From CAYFYJ01 sp964347415 (lineage in GTDB: Archaea > Aenigmatarchaeota > Aenigmatarchaeia > CG10238-14), in the NCBI GenBank assembly GCA_964347415.1, contig CAYFYJ010000019.1, positions 1 to 17,826 on the forward strand: a stretch of 17,826 nucleotides of DNA, in the 5' to 3' direction. Positions 1 to 7,394 of this stretch are shown piece after piece. Both the position numbers and the translations under genes were made by a program. Numbering within the stretch: the first letter of the stretch is position 1; every line of letters starts with the position of its first letter. Under the pieces are notes generated by a model. The model had not been told where the DNA came from and searched no databases. It worked only from the letters and a program-made list of their open reading frames with translations.

Positions 1-2206
1 AAGCAGACCTGTTCTCAGCCTTTTCAAGATGTCCAGTTATCTTCTTAATATGCTCTTGAAACTTTGATATCAACCAAGTATCGATTGGTCGTTTAAGCAT
101 GACCTTCCCTTTATCGTAATACTTGTTAACTAAATTGTAGAACAGTGCGAGTTTATTTTTCCAGGCTATCACATCCCTCTCCGACCAATTGGCATCACTC
201 AAACCTTCAGCCGAATCCATCAAAGTTATTCTTGTTGCATCTGCTGTATACTTATCCAAAGCTTCTTGCAACAAAATGAAGTTGCCCTTAGACTTACTCA
301 TCTTTTCTCCTTCTACGTTGAGCATGCCATTGACTGTGAATGCTTTGGGCCATAGTTTTTCATCGGGCCAAACTGCGGTATGATGGAAGATACAGAAAGT
401 CAAGTGATTTGGTATCAACTCTTTGGCTGAACCTCTCAAATCAAAACCATACCAATAATTGAATTCTTCTTTCATTTTTTGTAGAAATTCTTTACTTATC
501 CCTGTACCTTCTGATATCTTTTCAATATCTCCCAAATCATAAAAGATAAAATTAAAGACACTATCATCTAACTGATCCGGCTCAATCTTTTCAGAGTTGA
601 TGTATTTTGCGATGGTGTAGTAAGCCATGTAAATGACAGAATCACTGAGGGTTTCAACAATCCATTCTTTATCCCATGGCAATCTTGTTCCTAAACCAGA
701 CTTTCTTGCACATGCCTTTTCTTGTAACCATTCTATTATACCTTCAAAATTCTTTCTAGCTTCCTCAGGATAAATTTTCATCGACCTCAAACATATCCTG
801 GCTTTCTCTTTCCATGCTTCGTTCGAGAATTTCAAGAACCATTGGTTTTCCAAGATTTTAACATGGCATTTCGTTCCGCATCTACATACTACTTCTCCAG
901 AAGGACCCCACATATTTGCAGCTGCATTTATTTTCTGGAAATCTTTAGATAAATCATCTTTGACTTGAGAAACTTTTTGACCTTGATACTCACCACATAT
1001 TTCTTTTAAAACACCTTGGTGGAATTCTTTCTTATAAAGCATGTTAGTTGCTTTATCCAATTTTCCAATCTCATTCTGATTTTTGATACTAAATTTTTCA
1101 CATAGATCAACAGCAGGATGTTCACCCAATCCAGGAGTTTTAACGACTGATATTGGTTTTATTTTTTTTACTTCATTTACAGCAACTTTGAATTTTTTCA
1201 GATAAATTTCATTTGCAATCAAATCCTTTAAACCAATCCAGTCATATGGTGCATGTGAGGGAACTGACATCACCAAACCAGTCGCATTTTCAGGGTCAAC
1301 GAAGCCAGCAGGCAAAATTAATATTTCGTTCATTAAAATAGGATTAATACAGTTTTTACCGACCAATACCTTTCCTTTTATCTTGCCTTTGATTTGAACA
1401 GAATACAACTGATCCTTTAATTTTTCTGCACAACTTTTACTGATTATCCACATCTCATCATTCACTTTAGCTTTTACATATTCAACCTCAGGATTAACCC
1501 AGACATTTGTCACTCCGTATATAGTTTCTGGTCTTAGAGTTGCCATCGGTAATATTTCACCGGAGGGAAGCTTGAATTTGAGCACTACGTAATTGACAGG
1601 AGTTTCTCCTTCTCCACGAAGTCTATCATGATCACCAGTAGGACTTTTACAGTTAGGACACCAAACCACTGGGTGAGTTCCTTGGACAACATAACCTTTA
1701 TTTTTCAGAAGACGGTATTGCCACTCTATAAAACGATTGAAATTTGAGTCTATAGTCGTAAAGCTTCTCCGCCAATCTATTCCAACACCAAGATTATCAA
1801 CATCATGTTTTATTCTTTTTTCCCAATACCTAACAGCGTATTTAGGACCTTTAAATTTCTTTACTTCTTTTTTTGTTACACCAGCGTCTATAAGCATTTT
1901 TATTTGATCTGGATCGCCCTTTTCGATTCTTTTGGATACTCCAACTATTGGTTCTCCTGTTGCATGGTAAGCGAATGGGAATAAAACATTGTAACCTTGC
2001 ATTCTCTTGAATCTTGCCATGACATCTATCCTTGTGTACGTGAAACCGTGACCAAGATGAAGACTAGAATTAACATAAGGGAAGGGTGAATTCACGAACC
2101 ATTTTTCTCTATCATCTGGATTGGCTTCAAAGATTTTTTTATCTGCCCATATCCGTTTCCATTTCTGTTCTATCGTTTTGAAATTTGGGTCAACAATAAC
2201 AATCAC
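1..2206 (-). CDS. leuS: Leucyl-tRNA synthetase, archaeal type (C-terminus cut by window edge)
   Basis: Class I aminoacyl-tRNA synthetase that charges tRNA-Leu with leucine in the cytoplasm. About 735 codons are visible. The HIGH-type motif is HLGHG (residues 50-54), followed by a block like that of archaeal LeuRS (RIDVMARFKRMQGYN). A zinc-knuckle-like WCPNC comes next. The CP1 editing domain carries the threonine-containing TLRPETIYG and the downstream SVPSHAPYDW motif. The catalytic KMSKS loop is exact at residues 635-639. Roughly the last 200 residues, the anticodon-binding and C-terminal domains, lie beyond position 1. No in-frame ATG exists near the N-terminus, so the GTG at 2206 is chosen; an in-frame stop at 2234-2236 limits upstream extension. 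A TATA-like box at 2241-2250 would give a leader of about 11 nt. The LeuRS assignment over ValRS or IleRS rests on the archaeal LeuRS-like N-terminal block. Confidence 0.95.
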   Translation of the reverse strand, partial: MIVIVDPNFKTIEQKWKRIWADKKIFEANPDDREKWFVNSPFPYVNSSLHLGHGFTYTRIDVMARFKRMQGYNVLFPFAYHATGEPIVGVSKRIEKGDPDQIKMLIDAGVTKKEVKKFKGPKYAVRYWEKRIKHDVDNLGVGIDWRRSFTTIDSNFNRFIEWQYRLLKNKGYVVQGTHPVVWCPNCKSPTGDHDRLRGEGETPVNYVVLKFKLPSGEILPMATLRPETIYGVTNVWVNPEVEYVKAKVNDEMWIISKSCAEKLKDQLYSVQIKGKIKGKVLVGKNCINPILMNEILILPAGFVDPENATGLVMSVPSHAPYDWIGLKDLIANEIYLKKFKVAVNEVKKIKPISVVKTPGLGEHPAVDLCEKFSIKNQNEIGKLDKATNMLYKKEFHQGVLKEICGEYQGQKVSQVKDDLSKDFQKINAAANMWGPSGEVVCRCGTKCHVKILENQWFLKFSNEAWKEKARICLRSMKIYPEEARKNFEGIIEWLQEKACARKSGLGTRLPWDKEWIVETLSDSVIYMAYYTIAKYINSEKIEPDQLDDSVFNFIFYDLGDIEKISEGTGISKEFLQKMKEEFNYWYGFDLRGSAKELIPNHLTFCIFHHTAVWPDEKLWPKAFTVNGMLNVEGEKMSKSKGNFILLQEALDKYTADATRITLMDSAEGLSDANWSERDVIAWKNKLALFYNLVNKYYDKGKVMLKRPIDTWLISKFQEHIKKITGHLEKAENRSA

Positions 2207-2240
2207 CTTACAATATCTACTTGAAGTTTGAAATTAATAA

Positions 2241-2250
2241 TTTATAAAAA
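2241..2250. promoter_or_regulatory. Palindromic box A, probably shared by leuS and tRNA-Arg
   Basis: The core TTTATAAA reads the same on both strands. Its centre lies about 28 bp before the 5' end of tRNA-Arg on the plus strand, the usual archaeal box A spacing. On the minus strand it would start leuS mRNA near 2217, giving a leader of about 11 nt before the GTG. Use in both directions is an inference from spacing. Confidence 0.5.
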
Positions 2251-2272
2251 TGATATGTTTTATATGTATGAC

Positions 2273-2347
2273 GGGCCTGTAGCTCAGTTTGGATAGAGCA
2301 GGTGGCTTCTAACCACAAGGTCGAGGGTTCGAATCCCTTCAGGCCCA
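2273..2347 (+). tRNA. tRNA-Arg (anticodon UCU)
   Basis: A complete cloverleaf can be drawn. The acceptor arms GGGCCTG and CAGGCCC pair perfectly, and the discriminator is A. The D stem is GCTC/GAGC with GG at the 18-19 positions and A at position 20, an arginine identity base. The anticodon loop is CTTCTAA with anticodon TCT, reading AGA and AGG. The T arm is GAGGG-TTCGAAT-CCCTT with one G-T pair. The outermost anticodon-stem pair (27-43) is G-A, a mismatch. There is no intron, and the 3' CCA is not encoded. Box A lies about 28 bp upstream and T-runs follow downstream. Confidence 0.96.
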
Positions 2348-2352
2348 TAAAA

Positions 2353-2565
2353 CTATTTTTTAGATTTTTTTCGTGTGAATTCTATCCTATCGACTATTAA
2401 TTCTCCAATAGCTGCAAAAGGAATAGCAACTAGTGTTATTATGCAAACTGCTCTCCATGTTATGGTTTCCCCTGTAACAACAGTTACCGCAATCATGTCT
2501 TCGACTATACCCATTACAATTCCGAATACCAAGAATTCGACAAAAAGTTCTAACCGTTTGTTCAT
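2353..2565 (-). CDS. Small membrane protein, 70 aa, unknown function
   Basis: Not recognised as a named family. Two hydrophobic segments are visible, at about residues 8-30 and 38-58. They are separated by a short polar loop, and the protein ends in a basic tail (RKKSKK), so a two-pass membrane protein with cytoplasmic ends is likely. The strand is chosen over an overlapping plus-strand frame because a good box A (TTTAAATA, 2587-2594) lies about 25 bp upstream of this ATG, and because the hydrophobic/basic pattern is membrane-protein-like. The 3' end stops six bases after the tRNA, tail to tail. It probably has its own leaderless transcript, separate from the genes upstream. Confidence 0.65.
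   Translation of the reverse strand: MNKRLELFVEFLVFGIVMGIVEDMIAVTVVTGETITWRAVCIITLVAIPFAAIGELIVDRIEFTRKKSKK
2355..2371 (+). terminator. Oligo-T termination tract after tRNA-Arg
   Basis: Two plus-strand T-runs (six and seven Ts) begin eight bases after the tRNA 3' end, consistent with archaeal oligo-T termination without a hairpin. The same bases encode the lysine-rich tail of the opposing 70-aa gene, so the T-richness may be partly coding. Confidence 0.4.
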
Positions 2566-2586
2566 AATTATTTTTTTAAAATTCTA

Positions 2587-2594
2587 TATTTAAA
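2587..2594 (-). promoter_or_regulatory. Box A of the 70-aa membrane protein gene
   Basis: The minus-strand TTTAAATA is centred about 25 bp before the ATG at 2565, with a purine-rich GAAAG just upstream that resembles a BRE. The spacing predicts a leaderless transcript. Confidence 0.55.
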
Positions 2595-2609
2595 CTTTCA
2601 AGAATTCAG

Positions 2610-2753
2610 TTAAATACAGCCTGCACAGCCATTTGTTTTGAACACTGAATACAATATGAAGATGTAAACACAAGCGAAAATCACCAGAGTGATGAAAGTT
2701 AAAATCCATTCCTTTCTACTCTGATTTTTCTTGATCTTTTCAATTAAATTCAT
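2610..2753 (-). CDS. Tiny single-pass membrane protein with C-terminal CxxC, 47 aa
   Basis: No family recognised. The layout is a basic N-terminus (residues 1-15), one hydrophobic helix (about 17-37) and a short tail ending NGCAGCI, with two cysteines as CAGC. The frame is open to 2792, but the ATG at 2753 is preferred. A Shine-Dalgarno-like GGAGTGA sits about 10 nt upstream of it, and starting there removes the overlap with the phosphoesterase gene. It lies directly downstream of that gene and may be co-transcribed. The positive-inside rule would place the N-terminus in the cytoplasm and the CAGC tail outside, where it could form a disulfide or bind metal; that is inference. Confidence 0.55.
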   Translation of the reverse strand: MNLIEKIKKNQSRKEWILTFITLVIFACVYIFILYSVFKTNGCAGCI

Positions 2754-2785
2754 ATAAATTATATCACTCCTCAGGTTTAAAAATC

Positions 2786-3226
2786 CTAACATTTGAAGAA
2801 GAGCCAGTTTTTCTCTTGCCCCTTCAATTTAATCAAACAATATCGACCACTCAATTTCTTTCCTTTTATTCTTACGATTATTTTATCATCTTTTCTTTTC
2901 TCTAACTCATAAGTTCCTATACACCAAATCTCAACTTTCCCTGCCCCATATTGACCTTTAGGAATCACTCCTTTGAAATTAGCATAATCAACAGGATGAT
3001 CTTCTGTTTGAATCGCCAGTCTTTTGATACCTTTTCTTGTTGGAGGATTTTTAGGGATCGCCCAACTCTTTAACACACCATCCATTTCCAATCTTAAATC
3101 GTAATGAAGATGTGAGGCAGCATGCTTCTGAATCACGTAGATGTTATTTTTACCTGGTTTTGTTTTTCCTTCAGGTTCATTAGTTTTCTTGAAATTTCTC
3201 ATTTTTTTATATTCTTCGAGAGACAT
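2786..3226 (-). CDS. Stand-alone LigD-type 3'-phosphoesterase (DNA end healing)
   Basis: This matches the phosphoesterase (PE) domain fused to bacterial DNA ligase D. In that family the enzyme trims 3'-phosphates and 3'-terminal ribonucleotides to leave a clean 3'-OH. The visible core is QKHAASHLHYDLRLE at residues 33-47. The six residues I recall as the metal and phosphate site in Pseudomonas LigD are all present with the same spacing: H35, H41, D43, R45, H77 (EDHP) and Y81 (DYANF). PKGQYGAG (89-96) and the C-terminal WLFFK are also typical. At 146 aa it is a full single PE domain with no ligase or polymerase module. No Ku or ligase gene lies in this window. AGGAATGATG just upstream of the ATG can serve as ribosome binding site. 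Confidence 0.93.
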   Translation of the reverse strand: MSLEEYKKMRNFKKTNEPEGKTKPGKNNIYVIQKHAASHLHYDLRLEMDGVLKSWAIPKNPPTRKGIKRLAIQTEDHPVDYANFKGVIPKGQYGAGKVEIWCIGTYELEKRKDDKIIVRIKGKKLSGRYCLIKLKGQEKNWLFFKC

Positions 3227-3264
3227 AATTCATCATTCCTAAAATAGAAGTAAATATTATTCTA

Positions 3265-3305
3265 TAAAAACACCTAAAAAAAACTAAAAAACAAAAATAA
3301 AAAAT
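3265..3305 (-). terminator. Multiple T-run terminator after the DUF4013 gene
   Basis: Immediately after the stop of the DUF4013 gene, the minus strand carries successive T-runs (about 6, 5, 6, 8 and 5) with single interruptions and no hairpin. This is the expected form of an archaeal intrinsic terminator. The final TTTTTATAGA (3261-3270) could double as box A for the phosphoesterase gene, predicting a leader of about 12 nt that contains its ribosome binding site. Confidence 0.6.
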
Positions 3306-3983
3306 TTAAAGTTTTTTGACGACTTGTCCGTATAGGCTATAAGCTATTACTCCTGTGATAAAGACGGCTATTTGTGGTCCTATCGCTGGAATTATAGAAA
3401 ATATGAATGAAACAATCGCTGTTAATATCAATGCTATCACCCAAACAACAAAATAGTCTGCACTAAAAGCCCTCTTGGTTATCTTGTTTAAACTGAATGC
3501 TTCACTGAATTTTTTAGTTTTCAAGTAGTTTAGAACTGCTACCGGGGTCAGATAAAATGCTATTAGCAACAAAATGAACCCTAGTATCATTATTGGAGCC
3601 ACTTGTAGTAGTATGGGCATCGCTAAATACCAGTTTTGTGACATTATCTGTGATATAGTCTCTGGTGATCCTGTTGTAAGAGCACCCTCAGCTAAAGCCC
3701 CGACAAAACTACCCGCACCTAACAAAAACACTAATATAGCCGGAATAGCGTATATCAGTAGTATTATGTCGGATGCCAACCCTTTCACGAATAAGTATCC
3801 CCAACCTTTCCATTCTGGCATTTTTTTAGAAGGTTTAGTTTTTCCCATCCCTGAGCATTCAAGTATGAATCCCTTGGCCAACCAATGTATTATCGGAATA
3901 ATACTCAGTATAATACCGATTATTAGTTTTATTAAATCCGTAAAGGGTTTCTTTATAGCCTCTTCGTAGTTAACTTTAACCAT
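3306..3983 (-). CDS. DUF4013 family integral membrane protein
   Basis: A 225-aa polytopic membrane protein matching DUF4013, a family frequent in archaea with no established function. The family hallmark is a hydrophobic hairpin with IPIIHWLAKGFILE (29-42), then a polar stretch and MPEWKGWGYLFVKGL (55-69). Hydrophobic segments fall at about residues 18-37, 68-95, 117-150, 177-197 and 203-219. The start is well supported: a perfect Shine-Dalgarno AAGGAGGTT (3992-4000) precedes the ATG by 8 nt, and a box A at 4025-4034 would give a leader of about 19 nt. It is divergent from minD and followed by a strong T-rich terminator, so it is probably monocistronic. Confidence 0.85.
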   Translation of the reverse strand: MVKVNYEEAIKKPFTDLIKLIIGIILSIIPIIHWLAKGFILECSGMGKTKPSKKMPEWKGWGYLFVKGLASDIILLIYAIPAILVFLLGAGSFVGALAEGALTTGSPETISQIMSQNWYLAMPILLQVAPIMILGFILLLIAFYLTPVAVLNYLKTKKFSEAFSLNKITKRAFSADYFVVWVIALILTAIVSFIFSIIPAIGPQIAVFITGVIAYSLYGQVVKKL

Positions 3984-3991
3984 TTATTCAT

Positions 3992-4034
3992 AACCTCCTT
4001 ATTCCATTTTTTGGGTTTCTGATGGTTTATAAGT
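3992..4034 (-). promoter_or_regulatory. Promoter and ribosome binding site of the DUF4013 gene
   Basis: The minus strand has TTATAAAC (within 4025-4034) as box A and AAGGAGGTT (3992-4000) as Shine-Dalgarno. This is the strongest Shine-Dalgarno I found in the window, contrasting with the leaderless-looking genes elsewhere. Confidence 0.6.
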
Positions 4035-4151
4035 TTTTGTTTAAGAAATGAGACGATTCTGTTCACTCGAATATGTTCTTTAATTCCGATTATTTATTAG
4101 TGTTTAAGCGTTAACTTTAATTAAAAGAGATAATAAAATTAAATTGATTGG

Positions 4152-4925
4152 ATGACTAGACTCATCATTCTTGCTTCTGGTAAAGGTGGTGTTGGTAAAA
4201 CCACACTCTCTTCTAACCTGGCCGCGGCATTAACTGATTTTGGCGAGAAGGTAATCGTGATGGACGCTAATTTGACAACTCCTAATCTAGGCCTGCATCT
4301 GGGTATGCACTTAACTCCGAATACGTTGCATAACGTACTCAAGGGAGAAAGTAGACTGAAAGATGCTATCTATCCTCATCCTTATGGTTTCAAAGTAATT
4401 CCTGCCAGTTTAAGTTTAAACGACCTTAGAGATGTTGATGTTGGTCGATTGCCAGAAATAAGTTTGAACTTGATTGGAAAAGCAGATTATGTTATTCTAG
4501 ATTGTGCAGCTGGATTAGGTAGGGAAGCCATTTCTGCCTTGGCAGCTTCCGATGAGGCTATCATAGTCACTAATCCTAATTTACCTTCAGTGACGGATGC
4601 GTTAAAAATACTGAGCATCGCTAAAGAAACCAATGTAAAAATAATTGGAGTCGTGATCAACAGAGTAAAAAGAAAACCATTGGAATTAACAAAGGATGAA
4701 GTTAGAAACTTATTACGAGTTCCGATAATAGCTGAAATTCCTGAAGACCCGAATATTGCTCTAAGTATCGCTGCTAAAAAACCTTTAATCGAATTTTCTC
4801 CTTATTCTCCTGCTGCTGTCGAAATTAAAAAATTAGCTGCTATACTGGGTGGAAGAAAATATCAAGAAGAAATAATCGAAAAGAAAGGTCTGTTGAAAAG
4901 ATTTGTGAGATGGCTAGTAGACTAA
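4152..4925 (+). CDS. minD: MinD/ParA-family ATPase with C-terminal membrane-targeting helix
   Basis: A deviant-Walker-A P-loop ATPase of the MinD/ParA group, which position cargo or division and surface structures through ATP-dependent dimerisation on the membrane. The Walker A is SGKGGVGKTT (9-18) with the signature lysine K11 and the P-loop lysine K16. The switch I aspartate is D38 (VMDANL), and Walker B is VILDCAAGLG (114-123). The last 14 residues (EKKGLLKRFVRWLV) form a short basic-amphipathic helix like the bacterial MinD membrane-targeting sequence. At 257 aa it is of normal length. No minE, minC or ftsZ lies nearby, and archaeal MinD homologues often work without them, so the cargo is unknown. 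No Shine-Dalgarno is visible, and an AT-rich box A-like stretch (4116-4128) lies about 28 bp upstream, so the transcript is probably leaderless. Confidence 0.88.
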   Translation: MTRLIILASGKGGVGKTTLSSNLAAALTDFGEKVIVMDANLTTPNLGLHLGMHLTPNTLHNVLKGESRLKDAIYPHPYGFKVIPASLSLNDLRDVDVGRLPEISLNLIGKADYVILDCAAGLGREAISALAASDEAIIVTNPNLPSVTDALKILSIAKETNVKIIGVVINRVKRKPLELTKDEVRNLLRVPIIAEIPEDPNIALSIAAKKPLIEFSPYSPAAVEIKKLAAILGGRKYQEEIIEKKGLLKRFVRWLVD

Positions 4926-4926
4926 T

Positions 4927-4936
4927 TTTTTATATC
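4927..4936 (+). promoter_or_regulatory. Box A of the HD-domain gene
   Basis: TTTTTATATC lies just after the minD stop codon, about 26 bp upstream of the ATG at 4957 but only about 19 bp upstream of the ATG at 4951. Box A spacing therefore favours 4957 as a leaderless start. Confidence 0.5.
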
Positions 4937-4956
4937 TTCTTTTTAATTAAATGTTT

Positions 4957-5952
4957 ATGATTTACAATGATGCTGTGTATGGCTCAGTTCCTATAGAAGA
5001 AAAAGTCCTCATAAACTTAATGCAAACTAAAGCAATGGGTAGGTTAAAGGAAGTTAATCAATGGGGCCCAGCAATTTTACTAAAGACAAACCATGAATCA
5101 GCCAATTATAGAATAACAAGGTTTGATCATTCTGTTGGGGTTTGTCTACTTCTCAAAAAATTCAATGCTTCTTTAGAAGAACAGATAGCTGGACTTCTGC
5201 ATGATATCTCACATATGGTTTTTTCCCATGCAACCGATTTCATATTTAATCGTGAACTTCAGCAGGATCATCATGAAAAATTTCATGAAAAAACGATACT
5301 CAACTCTGATATATCGCCCATTCTAAAAAATTATGGCATCGATATAAATGATATACTCGATATTGAAAAATTCACTCTTTTAGAAACAGAACTGCCAGAT
5401 TTGTGTGCTGATAGAATCGATTATTTCTTGAGGGATATGTATCTTTACGATCGTGTTCTCAGGGAAAGACACAACGAGATTTTAAATGCGTTAACGGTCT
5501 TTAAGAAAGAGTTCGTTTTTTATCAAAAAGATACGGCGAAATTATTCGCTGAAAAATACATAGAAGCTAATACAAGGTTTTACTGTAACCCATTCCAAGC
5601 AGCTCTGTATAGAAAAATTTCAGATATTTTGAAATTGGCTATCCGAAGAGGTATTATAGAAGAATCTGATTTGTTTACAACTGATCTGGGAGTTATAAAT
5701 CAACTGGAAAAATCAAAAGACAAAGCAATATTAAATATGTTGGATGCTATTTCTTACTTGGATATAGTTGAAGACAAAGAAAATTATGATTATCATTTGA
5801 AATCTAAAGTAAGATGCACTGATCCAAAAGTTTTGATTGATAACGAAGCAGTAAAATTATCAAAAATAGACGGACATTATAAGAAATTAATGAACGATTT
5901 TGTCACGAAAGCGTCTAAAGGGTTTTTCGTGAGAATAATCAGAAAATCATAG
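4957..5952 (+). CDS. HD-domain phosphohydrolase (SAMHD1/dNTPase-like)
   Basis: A metal-dependent phosphohydrolase of the HD superfamily, in the branch that includes SAMHD1 and bacterial dNTP triphosphohydrolases. Counting from the ATG at 4951, the metal-binding set is H60 (RFDH), the doublet H84-D85 in AGLLHDISH and D154 (ADRIDY), with further histidines H88 and H93. The N-terminal DAVYGSVPIEE resembles the DPVYGYI-type opening of the family. About 330 residues fits the family. The substrate cannot be read: dNTPs are possible, but HD proteins also act on other phosphates. The ATG at 4957 is preferred over 4951 by box A spacing. It lies 25-31 bp after minD on the same strand. Its TAG abuts the TGA of the convergent 66-aa gene. 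Confidence 0.85.
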   Translation: MIYNDAVYGSVPIEEKVLINLMQTKAMGRLKEVNQWGPAILLKTNHESANYRITRFDHSVGVCLLLKKFNASLEEQIAGLLHDISHMVFSHATDFIFNRELQQDHHEKFHEKTILNSDISPILKNYGIDINDILDIEKFTLLETELPDLCADRIDYFLRDMYLYDRVLRERHNEILNALTVFKKEFVFYQKDTAKLFAEKYIEANTRFYCNPFQAALYRKISDILKLAIRRGIIEESDLFTTDLGVINQLEKSKDKAILNMLDAISYLDIVEDKENYDYHLKSKVRCTDPKVLIDNEAVKLSKIDGHYKKLMNDFVTKASKGFFVRIIRKS

Positions 5953-6147
5953 ATGTGATAATAAAAATCTCTTTGAGTAAAATCCAACACCAATCAATAT
6001 CAACACACCCAATGCAAAACTAACTCCCGGCGATAAGTATTCCTCTGAAATTTCCCATATAGATCTCCAAATAAGAACAGTACCCACTATTATGAGAAAT
6101 AATAATATTATTGTCTTGAAAATTCTTCCCTTCGAAGGTCTTTTCAT
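5947..6147 (-). CDS. Small two-pass membrane protein, 66 aa, unknown function
   Basis: No family recognised. It has a basic N-terminus (MKRPSKGR), one hydrophobic helix at about residues 10-27, a short polar loop (EISEEYLSPG) and a second helix at about 40-57, ending near KRFLLSHL. It lies 32 bp downstream of the first aminotransferase gene on the same strand. A weak box A-like TTATTAAC about 25 bp upstream of its ATG also permits its own transcript. Its stop codon (5947-5949) directly abuts the HD gene's stop. Codon-level support is limited because of the length. Confidence 0.6.
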   Translation of the reverse strand: MKRPSKGRIFKTIILLFLIIVGTVLIWRSIWEISEEYLSPGVSFALGVLILIGVGFYSKRFLLSHL

Positions 6148-6179
6148 AAATAAATTATCGTCTTTTCAGGTTAATAATT

Positions 6180-7394
6180 TTATTTTTTCATGAAAGTTTC
6201 TAGTTTACCGAAAGCTTCGTCCATTATTTCAACAGGTGGTAAGATAACAGAACGGAAGTGATCTTTACCATAAATCGGACAAAATCCTGAACCATTAGGT
6301 ATTACTAGACCAGTATGCTCCAAAACATCTAAACAAAACTCTTTGTCTGTTTTCCATCTTCCTCTTAGGTCAACCCTAGGAAATATATAGAACGCCCCTT
6401 CTGGTTTTTGTGTTTCTATTCCATCTATTTCGTTCAATCTCTTATGGGCAAATTCAGCTCTCTCCTTCAATTTTTTGTTTGTCTCTTCTACATGATCCTG
6501 TGGACCTGAAAAAGCAACAGCACACGCCTTCATTATAGGCGTACAAGCACACAATCTTTGTCTGGCCAACTGAATAATCGCATACTTTAATTTTTCTAAT
6601 CTTTCAGTAGGGTCATGGAAAAATACATAGCCACATCTCCATCCCGGAGCCAAGTAAATTTTTGAGAAACCATTTAAACCCACGACAGGAGCATCCTTTA
6701 CAAGAGAAGATAATCCAACATGCTCAGTCTTTCCAAACACCATTCGGTCATATATCTCATCAGAAATGAGTAGTATGTCATTCTCAACGGCTATGCTTAC
6801 CATTTCTTTAAGTATGGACTCAGAGTATACTGCTCCTGTTGGATTGTTCGGATTTATTATCACTATCGCTCTAGTCTTATCAGTTATTTTTTCTCTTAAA
6901 TCATCGACATCAGGATTCCATCCATTTTCTTCGACTGTTCTGTATGGAATAGGTTTAGCTCCAGAAAGTTGTATGTGCTGAATATAAGGAGGATAGGAAG
7001 GTCCTGGTAAAAGAATCTCATCTCCTGGTTCGCATAATGCCTCGAATAGAAAATGTACACCCTCACTCACCCCTTCAGTGACCACCACATCTTTTTCAGT
7101 GAGACTCAGGCTATTCTTTTTATTCTCTCTTTTAACTATAGCTTTTATCAACTCTAAGTCTCCACGTGAAACAGAATAATACCCTGCTCCTTCTTTCAAT
7201 GCTTTGATTAATGCATCTTTCATGTATTGTGGAGTATCAAAATCAAACTTGTTGGGATCACCCAAGTTAAAGAAATAAATCTTCTTACCTTCTTTATCGA
7301 ATTTCGGTTTTAGTTCAAGGGCTCGAGCTGCTAGATCTCGAAGAGTCGACTCAAGGTTTCTGGCTCGAGTGCTGGGCTGGATAGGATTTTGCAT
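6180..7394 (-). CDS. Class I/II aminotransferase, alanine-aminotransferase-like (copy A)
   Basis: A PLP-dependent fold-type I aminotransferase that moves an amino group between an amino acid and a 2-oxoacid. The closest family I recognise is the Pyrococcus-type alanine aminotransferase, which uses alanine plus 2-oxoglutarate to give pyruvate plus glutamate. Visible PLP-site residues are NPNNPTG (181-187, N184), D212 and Y215 in SDEIYD, the Schiff-base lysine K245 in NGFSKIY, and R253 in GWRCGY. R381 (HFRSV) is the usual carboxylate-binding arginine. Length is 404 aa. A near-identical enzyme gene lies 35 bp upstream. A box A in that gap (7417-7424) sits about 26 bp before the ATG, so this copy can be transcribed alone and leaderless. 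Substrate specificity is inferred. Confidence 0.9.
   Translation of the reverse strand: MQNPIQPSTRARNLESTLRDLAARALELKPKFDKEGKKIYFFNLGDPNKFDFDTPQYMKDALIKALKEGAGYYSVSRGDLELIKAIVKRENKKNSLSLTEKDVVVTEGVSEGVHFLFEALCEPGDEILLPGPSYPPYIQHIQLSGAKPIPYRTVEENGWNPDVDDLREKITDKTRAIVIINPNNPTGAVYSESILKEMVSIAVENDILLISDEIYDRMVFGKTEHVGLSSLVKDAPVVGLNGFSKIYLAPGWRCGYVFFHDPTERLEKLKYAIIQLARQRLCACTPIMKACAVAFSGPQDHVEETNKKLKERAEFAHKRLNEIDGIETQKPEGAFYIFPRVDLRGRWKTDKEFCLDVLEHTGLVIPNGSGFCPIYGKDHFRSVILPPVEIMDEAFGKLETFMKK

Noticed and set aside
2375..2593. Plus-strand 72-codon open frame opposite the 70-aa membrane protein
   Set aside because: No box A or ribosome binding site at the right distance. The minus-strand frame has a box A at 25 bp and a membrane-protein pattern.
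2754..2792. Longer 60-aa reading of the CAGC-tailed membrane protein
   Set aside because: It overlaps the phosphoesterase gene, and the Shine-Dalgarno-like GGAGTGA sits before the internal ATG at 2753.
2786..3226. A full bacterial-type NHEJ (Ku-LigD) locus
   Set aside because: Only the phosphoesterase domain is present. Neighbours are small membrane proteins, with no Ku, ligase or polymerase gene in the window.
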